A stretch of DNA of 64,000 nt from VRUE01 sp963699225 (GTDB lineage Bacteria; Actinomycetota; Thermoleophilia; Solirubrobacterales; 70-9): NCBI GenBank assembly GCA_963699225.1, contig OY969423.1, positions 744,001 through 808,000 on the forward strand. Direction: 5' to 3'. The translations under genes and the position numbers were made by a program. Under the pieces are notes generated by a model. That model was not told where the DNA came from, made no database searches, and saw nothing but the letters and a program-made list of their open reading frames with translations. This document shows positions 16,487 to 24,925 of this stretch, piece by piece; position 1 is the first letter of the stretch; every line of letters begins with the position of its first letter.

Positions 16487-16927
16487 TCAGACTCCTCTCA
16501 CGATGCAGGTCCAGGTGCCCCTGACGACCTGGTCCCCGTTTTGGTTGACGGCGTTCGTCTCGAAGATGTAGAAGCCCTTGCCGTCCTTCTCGGAGATGTC
16601 CAGGCACTTGGCCGCGGTGGTGATTTCGTCCCCCGAGCAGGCCGGCTCGCCCCACTCGAACTCCTGGCCACCGTGCACCATCGCGGCGAAGTTCATTCCC
16701 ACCTCCGGGTCGAACATCGCCGGGCCGACAGCGGGCGAGCTGTAGACGACGGCGAACATCGGCGGCGCAACGACGTCGCGAAAGCCGGCCGCCCTGGCCG
16801 CCTCACGGTCGAAGTGCACCGGGTTCTCGATCCCCAACACCCGCGCGTACTCCCCAATCTTCTCCCGCCCAATCTCATATTTAGTGGCGGGCCATTCCTT
16901 GCCTATTGCCTCTGTCTTTACGCTCAT
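16487..16927 (-). CDS. MaoC N-terminal-type dehydratase, subunit A-like
   Basis: A 146-residue FAS1/MaoC_dehydrat_N-type hot-dog protein: KYEIGREKIGEYARVLG near 15, NPVHFDREAARAAGF near 34, MNFAAMVHGGQEFEW near 80 and VNQNGDQVVRGTWT near 130. This subunit usually lacks the catalytic pair and holds the acyl chain for its partner, here the gene directly downstream. The ATG at 16927 begins MSVKTEAIG; the frame opens further upstream through palindrome copy 3, which is not coding. Probably a (3R)-hydroxyacyl dehydratase heterodimer. Confidence 0.83.
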   Translation of the reverse strand: MSVKTEAIGKEWPATKYEIGREKIGEYARVLGIENPVHFDREAARAAGFRDVVAPPMFAVVYSSPAVGPAMFDPEVGMNFAAMVHGGQEFEWGEPACSGDEITTAAKCLDISEKDGKGFYIFETNAVNQNGDQVVRGTWTCIVRGV

Positions 16928-17023
16928 GGCGCGCCAGTCTAAACACGCCCTCCAAAACTGGTCGCCTGGCCAGTCGGCCTCTCTCGCACGGGCGAGGCGG
17001 CATGGCGCGAGATGGCTGAGCAA

Positions 17024-17097
17024 GGGAGTCGGGCACCCTTCCCAAAACACTCAAGCGAGGCTCCTGCCGAGCGTTTTGGGAAGGGTGCCCGACTCCC
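17024..17097. repeat. Palindromic element, family 1, copy 3
   Basis: Perfect 25-bp arms (17024-17048, 17073-17097) around the 24-nt centre also found in copy 2. The right arm ends on the base next to the lepA stop codon (17098). The outer arms share no similarity with the other two copies apart from the inner TCCCAAAAC/GTTTTGGGA. Confidence 0.87.
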
Positions 17098-18891
<1,794 letters not shown>

Positions 18892-18897
18892 GGGCGG

Positions 18898-19030
18898 GTC
18901 GCCAGTATGGCGAGTAGCCGGCGGGTCCTGTCGCGGCGGCCCTCCCCCATGTGCTCAGACGCCTTCGGCGTCTTCCGCTATGGGGGACCCCCGCCACCGC
19001 GCCACCCGCCGGAGAATCGCTATTGGCGAC
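18898..19030. repeat. Large imperfect inverted repeat before lepA
   Basis: The left half starts GTCGCCAGTA and the right half ends TATTGGCGAC. Between them matched blocks recur in order: CCGGCGGGT/ACCCGCCGG, CCCCCAT/ATGGGGG and an apical AGACGCC-TTC-GGCGTCT hairpin. Total 133 bp, with mismatched patches. It contains the last codons and stop of the GT-C-like gene and ends 6 nt before the lepA ATG. It may act as terminator or mRNA structure, or be a decayed third palindrome family. Confidence 0.6.
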
Positions 19031-21017
19031 ACGCCGATGGATCCAGCGGAGTCCTCAGCTTGTAGATCACCGTCGGTGGCTTCCGCAAGACCACCCTGAC
19101 GCCAGGAGCGTGGGTCCAGCGGGACGTGGGTGGGTATGGGGGCTTGCCTGGTTCGATGCGGTCTCGGGAAGTGACTACGTAGTCGTAGTGGCCGGCGTTG
19201 AGGAGTCGGCGCCATTCGGGGCAGGTCGTTGGGGCGGTGAAGCCGCCGTGGGGTTGTTCGGTGCCGACGTAGGTGACTTCGTTGCTGAGGTCGCGGCCGT
19301 AGAGGGGGTACTGGCGGGTGCTGGTGGTCGCTATGCGGGCGTCGGTGATGTCCTGGGCCCAGGCAAAGGCGGCGTTGAGGCCGGGGGTGGTGAAGCTGGG
19401 GTCGGCGTAGCGGCGCTCCAGGTAGTGGCGCTGGATTGGGTAGCCGAGGGCGATCGCAATTAGGACGACCCCAGCGACCAAGCCGGCGCGGGGAGCCCCT
19501 CGCCCGGACAAGCGCCGAGCCAGTTGGCTCGGCGCTTTGAGTATCCGCCCGTTCGAGGGGCTCCCCGCGCCGACTCCTCGCAGCTGCCGACACAGTGCGA
19601 CCGGGAGCAAAGCGAAGCCGAGCACCAAAGCTGGAGCTAGGTAGCGGAGGCCGGATTCGAAGCCTTGGGGCATGCCGTTGGGGCCGGAGGCGGAGGTTGG
19701 GGCGATCAGCCAGGCCAGGCCGGCGGCCAGGCCGGCGGCTGCGACGACCCGGAGGATCGGATCGGATCGGCGGCCGAGGCAGAGCAGGAGGCCGACGATT
19801 GGAGCGACAACAAGCAGCGGCCAGAAGATCGTCAGGCCGTGGTGGAGGCCGGGCAGGAACCAGTCCGACCAGACCGAGCCGTTGGTGAGGTAGCCAAGCA
19901 CGCTGTGGTCTTCACGCCCACCAAGGGCCTGCGCGGGCGCCGGCAGCGTGATCGGACCCAGGTGTTTGATCCAGGGCAGCGGGTTACCGGTGTGGGCGAG
20001 GTTGCGCAGATACCAGTAGCCGCCGCCGGCCAGGGCGGCAAGCCCCCCCGCAGCGAGGGCGCGCCAGCGACGTCCCCGCGGAGCAACGAGCGCGATACCC
20101 ACCACGAGGACCGCGGCGGGCAGGAGGAAGTTGAGCTTCGTCCCAGCCGCCAGGCCCGCCGCGAGACCCACGAGGGCCACCGGGCCCAGCGCGAACGCGG
20201 TTCCTGTCTGGCGAGTAGAACCGCGTTCGCGCTGGGCCAGGGCAACCGCCACTGCGGCGAGGAGAAAGAAGATCCCAGCGATGTCGTTCCGAGCCTCGCC
20301 CGCTTGGTCGTGCAGCGCGGGGACGCTGAGAGCTATTGCAACGAGGGCGAGCGACCACGGCGCAACCCGATACGGCCGCCCAATGCACCACGCAGCTACC
20401 AAGCACCCCACAAACCAGCCGAGATTCAGCAGCGGCGAGAGGATGTCTCGACCGAAGGAGAGCATTCCGATCGCGTGTACGACTTCTGAATTCGCCGGGT
20501 AGAACCAGGCCAGGAACTGCGGCGCAATGAAGTGCAAGCTCCACGTGTCCCCGCTCTGAAAGAACCCTGCCGCGAACGGCCCGTGGTACCAAGTCGAATC
20601 GAACCCGGTCATCCCCGTCGACAACCGCAGCTTCACCCCGGCAGCAAAATGGACAATCGCCACCGCGGCGATAGCCAGGGCGACCAGGGCCGCTGGTGAA
20701 GGGCCGGGGGGGCGTCCCTCCCGCGCAGCGGCGTCTTCTTTTTCGCCCCTATCTCGCCCACCCAACAGCCGGAGTCCAGCCCCTGCAACGACCACGGCAG
20801 CGAGATACGGCCCAATCTCAAACCAGCCCACGGTCCCAAGCACCTCGGCAATCCACAGCAACCCCGCGATAGCCAACAGTGCCGTCGCCAGCTGCGCCAC
20901 GAGCCTGTCGAGCCGCGGCACGAGCCGCCTGCGCACGCTCGCAGCCCCGACCCAGGCAAACCCGACGAGCACCCCCAGCTCTGCCACCCCCAACAGGTAG
21001 CGCCCAACGCCGAGCAT
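19020..21017 (-). CDS. GT-C-fold glycosyltransferase-like polytopic membrane protein
   Basis: A 665-residue protein with about 11-13 hydrophobic helices and a soluble C-terminal domain of about 120 residues. A short extracytoplasmic loop after the third or fourth helix contains FDSTWYHGPFAAGFFQSGD, resembling the acidic active-site loop of GT-C (ArnT/PMT-like) enzymes that use lipid-linked sugars; specific function is inferred. It starts directly at the murJ stop, so it probably shares that transcript. Two palindromic sequences lie inside the coding region: family 2 copy B encodes residues near 483-511, and a 21-bp hairpin lies near residues 260-278. Confidence 0.6.
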   Translation of the reverse strand: MLGVGRYLLGVAELGVLVGFAWVGAASVRRRLVPRLDRLVAQLATALLAIAGLLWIAEVLGTVGWFEIGPYLAAVVVAGAGLRLLGGRDRGEKEDAAAREGRPPGPSPAALVALAIAAVAIVHFAAGVKLRLSTGMTGFDSTWYHGPFAAGFFQSGDTWSLHFIAPQFLAWFYPANSEVVHAIGMLSFGRDILSPLLNLGWFVGCLVAAWCIGRPYRVAPWSLALVAIALSVPALHDQAGEARNDIAGIFFLLAAVAVALAQRERGSTRQTGTAFALGPVALVGLAAGLAAGTKLNFLLPAAVLVVGIALVAPRGRRWRALAAGGLAALAGGGYWYLRNLAHTGNPLPWIKHLGPITLPAPAQALGGREDHSVLGYLTNGSVWSDWFLPGLHHGLTIFWPLLVVAPIVGLLLCLGRRSDPILRVVAAAGLAAGLAWLIAPTSASGPNGMPQGFESGLRYLAPALVLGFALLPVALCRQLRGVGAGSPSNGRILKAPSQLARRLSGRGAPRAGLVAGVVLIAIALGYPIQRHYLERRYADPSFTTPGLNAAFAWAQDITDARIATTSTRQYPLYGRDLSNEVTYVGTEQPHGGFTAPTTCPEWRRLLNAGHYDYVVTSRDRIEPGKPPYPPTSRWTHAPGVRVVLRKPPTVIYKLRTPLDPSACRQ
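19485..19571. repeat. Palindromic element, family 2, copy B (inside a coding sequence)
   Basis: Perfect 18-bp arms (19485-19502, 19554-19571) around a 51-nt centre homologous to the inverse of 7980-8030. The whole element is 87 bp, a multiple of three, and is read in frame in the GT-C-like gene, adding a Ser/Arg/Gly-rich hydrophilic stretch between two hydrophobic helices. The internal hairpin keeps all 12 pairs. Confidence 0.85.
20183..20238. repeat. Perfect 21-bp hairpin inside the GT-C-like gene
   Basis: GGCCCAGCGCGAACGCGGTTC (20183-20203) is exactly reverse-repeated at 20218-20238 with a 14-nt loop. It codes for a hydrophilic Arg/Ser/Thr/Gln-rich loop flanked by helices. The centre matches neither family 1 nor family 2. 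Confidence 0.75.
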
Positions 21018-22697
21018 CTAGCGCCGCCGCAGCAGCCGCATGATCTGCTCCAGCTCGGCAATACGGAGCAGCTTCGCCATCCCCAGGTAGACCAGGCCCC
21101 CCAGCCCGAGGCCCGCGCCGAGCGAGACGATCTGGCCGAAGAGGCCGCGCCCGAGCGCGTTGTCGAGCACATCCCAAACGCCAAATGAGACCGCCGCCAG
21201 CGCCGCCGCCGCGATCGTGATCTTGATCGTCGTCTGGGTGAGGCGGCGCAGCTCGAGCCCGCCGAACTCGTGGCGCAGGACGACGGCCTGAGCGATCACG
21301 GCGGCGATCGTGCCGATCCCGGTCCCGGCGACGATGCCGCCAGTGCCGAACGGCTTGTAGAGCAGCAGCGCGCCGAGAGCCGAAACCACCAGATCGAGAC
21401 CGGCCAGGCCGGTCGCCATCCAGGGCCGCTGCAGGCTGAAGAAGGTGCGCGTCTGCAGCAGATAGACGCCGTTGGTCGGCAGCGCGAAGGCGAACCAAAA
21501 GAGGGCCGTCGCCACCAGCGTCGTCTGCTCGGGGGTGAATTCGCCGCGCTGGTAAACGAGGCGGATCATTGGCACCGAGAGGACGAGGATCGCCGCCGCC
21601 GCCGGCACCAGCACGAAGAGGATCTGGCGCATGCCGTTGGCCATCGTCGCCCGCAGGTTCTCGATCTCCCCGCGCGAGGCGAACCGGGCGAGGGTCGGAA
21701 AGAGCACCGTCGCGATCGCGACCGAGAAAATCCCCTGCGGCAGCTGGTAGAGACGAAACGCCTTGTCGATCGCCGCCGGCGACTGGTCGCTGACCAGGCT
21801 GCCGAAGATGCTGTTGATCAGCATGTTGAAGTTGATCAGGCCGAGGCTTAGCGTCACGGGCAGCATCAGCAGGAGCACGCGACGCACGTCCGGATTGCGC
21901 CATTCGAAGCTCCATTCGAATTTGAACGGGGTGTTGCGCAGGTCCCAGGCCGGAATCAGCAGCTGCACCAGCGTGCCGACGAGGATGCCGATGGCGTAGG
22001 CGTAGATGCGGTTCTGGCCGTGGAAGGACGGCGCCAGCAAGACGGTGACGACGATGATCGTCAGGTTCCAGAACAGCGGCGAGATCGCGAAGGCCCCGAA
22101 GCGGTCGTAGCTGTTGAGGACGCCGACGACGACGCCGCTGATCCCGAGCAGGATCAGGATCGGGAAGAGAACCTGGGAAAGGGTGACGGTGAGGTGGAGC
22201 AGCTCGCCTTCGAAGCCGGGAGCGAAGACCGGCATGATCACCGGCGCAAGCAGCACGAAGAGAGCCGTGATCGCGCCGAGGACGAGGGTGATCAGCAGCA
22301 GCAGAGTCGAGGCCAGGCGGAATGCCTCGCGGTAGTTTTTCTTCTCCAGCTGCTCGGTGAAGATCGGCACGAAGGCCGGCTGCAGCGCCGCGTCGGCGAA
22401 AAGGCTGCGGACCAGGTTGGGCACCTGGAAGGCGATCGTGAAGGCCGACATCGGCCCGTAGACGCCGTAGTAGGAAGCAGCGACGACTTCGCGGCCAAGG
22501 CCGGCGACACGTGAGGCCGCGGTGGCGGCGGAGAAGAACGCGGTGGAGCGCGCGATGCGCCCCGCCTGACGACCCGGCGCGGGATTGGCGGCCGGTTCCT
22601 CACCGGGCGAAAAAGCCTCCGCCTCGCGCACGGCAGTGTCGCGAGCGAGCTCTTCGTCCTCGCGTTCGGGACTGTCGGGTGCCTTGGGCGTCTCCAA
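21018..22697 (-). CDS. murJ: Lipid II flippase MurJ/MviN
   Basis: A 559-residue polytopic protein with about 14 helices that moves lipid II outward for peptidoglycan synthesis. Typical signatures: TAASRVAGLGREVVAA near 58, ADAALQPAFVPIFTE near 100, LGISGVVVGVLNS, and LPQGIFSVAIATVLFP near 313. A 45-residue Glu-rich cytoplasmic N-tail precedes the first helix. The start is a TTG at 22697, though a GTG at codon 23 would remove part of that tail. It is divergent from rpsT and runs directly into the GT-C-like gene. Confidence 0.92.
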   Translation of the reverse strand: METPKAPDSPEREDEELARDTAVREAEAFSPGEEPAANPAPGRQAGRIARSTAFFSAATAASRVAGLGREVVAASYYGVYGPMSAFTIAFQVPNLVRSLFADAALQPAFVPIFTEQLEKKNYREAFRLASTLLLLITLVLGAITALFVLLAPVIMPVFAPGFEGELLHLTVTLSQVLFPILILLGISGVVVGVLNSYDRFGAFAISPLFWNLTIIVVTVLLAPSFHGQNRIYAYAIGILVGTLVQLLIPAWDLRNTPFKFEWSFEWRNPDVRRVLLLMLPVTLSLGLINFNMLINSIFGSLVSDQSPAAIDKAFRLYQLPQGIFSVAIATVLFPTLARFASRGEIENLRATMANGMRQILFVLVPAAAAILVLSVPMIRLVYQRGEFTPEQTTLVATALFWFAFALPTNGVYLLQTRTFFSLQRPWMATGLAGLDLVVSALGALLLYKPFGTGGIVAGTGIGTIAAVIAQAVVLRHEFGGLELRRLTQTTIKITIAAAALAAVSFGVWDVLDNALGRGLFGQIVSLGAGLGLGGLVYLGMAKLLRIAELEQIMRLLRRR

Positions 22698-22713
22698 GCT
22701 TGGTCTCAGTCGC

Positions 22714-22719
22714 TATAGT
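22714..22719 (+). promoter_or_regulatory. Possible -10 box for rpsT
   Basis: TATAGT stands in the 69-nt gap between the divergent murJ and rpsT genes, about 48 nt before the rpsT ATG. No convincing -35 is visible. The same bases read TATAGC on the other strand and could serve murJ. Confidence 0.3.
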
Positions 22720-22766
22720 CGGCGGCCGCCAGGAGAGGGCTCGGAGCCCACTCAGGCACATGACTT

Positions 22767-23036
22767 ATGGCCAACATAGCCTCACAGAAGAAGCGGATCC
22801 TACGCAGCGAGCGCGAGCGTACGGAGAACCGCCTGCTCACAAGCACGGTGAAGACCTACTTCCGCCGGCTCGAGGCTGCCGTGGAGGCGGGCGATAAGGC
22901 CAAGATCGAGGCCGAGCACAAGACGCTCGTCTCGAAGATCGACAAGGCCGTCCAAAAGGGCGCCATGCACAAGAACACCGGCGCCCGCAAGAAGTCCCGC
23001 GCCGCGCGAATCACCGCCAGCCCCGCCGCCAAGTAG
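22767..23036 (+). CDS. rpsT: 30S ribosomal protein S20
   Basis: An 89-residue, Lys/Arg-rich helical protein that binds 16S rRNA. The sequence MANIASQKKRILRSERERT, then KTYFRRLEAAVEAGD, and KGAMHKNTGARKKSRAA is diagnostic. The start ATG has no strong Shine-Dalgarno nearby; AGGAGAGG lies about 30 nt upstream. It stands alone on the plus strand, and its stop directly abuts the holA stop, so transcription converges with no spacer. Confidence 0.96.
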   Translation: MANIASQKKRILRSERERTENRLLTSTVKTYFRRLEAAVEAGDKAKIEAEHKTLVSKIDKAVQKGAMHKNTGARKKSRAARITASPAAK

Positions 23037-24017
23037 TTACGCCGGCGCTCCCGCGGCTTTCCTGACGGCCAGCGTCAGCGCCAGCTTGTCGCCGTAGTCG
23101 GCGCCGCCGCGGCACCAGACCTCGAGGTCGGCAAGCGTCGCCGTCGCCCCCTGCAATTGCTCGAGGTTGGTCCTGTCGAGCCGCGCCACCAGCTGCTTGG
23201 CCGCGTAGGGGTGCATCCCCAAGCCCGATTCCACCTGCTTCGCCGGAATCCCCTGCTCGAGCTGGGCGGCCGCGGCACAGGCCTTGCGCAGTCGCGAGGC
23301 GAGGCCGTAGATCAAGCCGGTGACGTTCTCGCCCTGGGAGATCAGCCGCTCGGCCAGCGAGGCCGCCTTTGCCGGGTTGCGTTCGAGCATCGCGTCCGAG
23401 AGCGCCCAGACGGCCGCCTCGGAGGTATCGGAGACCATCGCTTCGAGATCGGCGGCCGAGACCGCTCCCCCCTCCCCCGCCCACAGCGCCAGGCGCTCCA
23501 GCTCATTGCCAAGACGGACCGGACTGGCGCCCATGCGATCGACGAGGATGCGGGCCGCCGCCGGATCGAGTGAGAAGCCGAGGCGCTTTGCGTCACCGAC
23601 CAGGATGCGCGGCAGCTCGCGCGCCTTCGGCGCCTCGAATTCATGGATCTCACCCGCCGCCGCCTTGACCGCCTTCGCCAGCTTCGCCGGCGCCTTGGCA
23701 CGAGCGATCAGCACCACGGTCAGATCGGGCGGAAGATCGGCGATCGCATCAACCACCGCGGTCAGCTGGCGATCGCGCCAGCGATCGACCCCGTCGGCAA
23801 GCAGGTAGCGCCGCGTCTCGGTCAACGACATCGCCGGGATCGCCGCCAACAGCGCCTCGTGATCGGGCGAACCCTTGCCCTCGCTCGCATCGAATATTTC
23901 GAGTGCCGCGGCGCCGCCGTCGCCTTCGGCGCGGCTGCGCAGGCGCGCACGCGTTGCGTCGATCTTCGCCTGATCGGTGCCGGCGATCAGGTACAGGGAT
24001 GCCAGGTCCGCGGCCAT
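23037..24017 (-). CDS. holA: DNA polymerase III subunit delta
   Basis: HolA is the clamp-loader subunit that opens the beta clamp. The 326-residue protein has the three-domain layout: N-terminal AAA-like domain beginning SLYLIAGTDQAKI, the ARAKAP...KAVKAA region, and C-terminal domain with AVWALSDAMLERN and LIYGLASRLRKA, typical of the family. The ATG at 24017 is set by this family-like start; the longer open frame upstream runs antisense-like through the next gene. It is 11 nt downstream of the membrane protein gene and follows the comEA-comEC group, a common arrangement. Confidence 0.92.
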   Translation of the reverse strand: MAADLASLYLIAGTDQAKIDATRARLRSRAEGDGGAAALEIFDASEGKGSPDHEALLAAIPAMSLTETRRYLLADGVDRWRDRQLTAVVDAIADLPPDLTVVLIARAKAPAKLAKAVKAAAGEIHEFEAPKARELPRILVGDAKRLGFSLDPAAARILVDRMGASPVRLGNELERLALWAGEGGAVSAADLEAMVSDTSEAAVWALSDAMLERNPAKAASLAERLISQGENVTGLIYGLASRLRKACAAAAQLEQGIPAKQVESGLGMHPYAAKQLVARLDRTNLEQLQGATATLADLEVWCRGGADYGDKLALTLAVRKAAGAPA

Positions 24018-24028
24018 CGCGGCCGAGT

Positions 24029-24850
24029 CTAGTGAGCGGCCTGGTTGGCTTTCGCCGCGTCGGCGGCTTCCTTCGCCGCCGCCGGGCTCGGTGCCGGCGT
24101 GCTCTTTTCCGGCGCGGTCGCGGGGGGCGGCGGTGCTTTCGCTTTGGCCTTGGCGACGCTTTCGTCGCGTTTGGCCTTGGCGCTCGATGCTTCGCTCGAT
24201 TTCGTCGAGCCGGACGAGGAGCCCTGGTCGTTCGCCGACTTTTGGCCCTGCGACTTCGTCGCGGTCGCCGCCGTCGACTTGCTGTTGTCGCTGACGGCCT
24301 TGGCCACCGCGGCTTCGCTCGTCGTCGAGCCGGAGCTCGTCTTGACCGGTTCGCTCGTGCTCGGCGACGGCGAACTCGTAGACGTGGGAGTTGCCGCGGG
24401 AGCGGGCGCCGGCGTCACCGCTTCCGGCCCGGGGACCGGCTGCGGGGAGCCGGGCTGACTGGCGCCATGGCCGGGATGAACCCCGGCATTCCCCCCAGGC
24501 TGCCTGGAGTTGCGCAGCTGAGAACCGCCCGACACAGCGGAGCTGCGATGCGCCGCGCCGCTTGTGCCTCGGCCAGCGCTCGCGATCGCCGGCCCGGGAT
24601 GGGTCAGGGCGATCGCGTCGTGAACGGTGCCAACGCGGGTCGGGGTGCCGGGCAGCGGCCCACTGATAACCCCCGGCCAGCCGATCTGCGAGATGAAGAA
24701 GACCAGGCCGAGGCCAACGGCACCGACCAGGCCGAGTAGCGCGATCGAGGCGCGGCGCAGGCGCAGCAGCATGCTGCCCTCCGCCAGGCTGAGACCGCCC
24801 AGTGATCGCGTCAACGCATGTCCAACCTTGGAAGCCACCTTTACGACCAT
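24029..24850 (-). CDS. Single-pass membrane protein with long Ser/Ala/Pro-rich domain
   Basis: A 273-residue protein: basic N-terminus, one hydrophobic helix near 37-56 (ALLGLVGAVGLGLVFFI), then a disordered, low-complexity region rich in Ser, Pro, Thr and finally Ala/Lys. I recognise no domain. The layout suggests an extracytoplasmic disordered tail anchored in the membrane. The ATG at 24850 is chosen, with another three codons upstream. It sits between comEC and holA and is likely co-transcribed. Codon bias matches neighbours, so it is probably expressed. Confidence 0.6.
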   Translation of the reverse strand: MVVKVASKVGHALTRSLGGLSLAEGSMLLRLRRASIALLGLVGAVGLGLVFFISQIGWPGVISGPLPGTPTRVGTVHDAIALTHPGPAIASAGRGTSGAAHRSSAVSGGSQLRNSRQPGGNAGVHPGHGASQPGSPQPVPGPEAVTPAPAPAATPTSTSSPSPSTSEPVKTSSGSTTSEAAVAKAVSDNSKSTAATATKSQGQKSANDQGSSSGSTKSSEASSAKAKRDESVAKAKAKAPPPPATAPEKSTPAPSPAAAKEAADAAKANQAAH

Positions 24851-24925
24851 CGGCCCCAATTGCGCAGGGCAAGAGGGCGAGGACGACGAAACCCCAGTTT
24901 TGCCTCGGCCATCCGTTGAGGTAGC

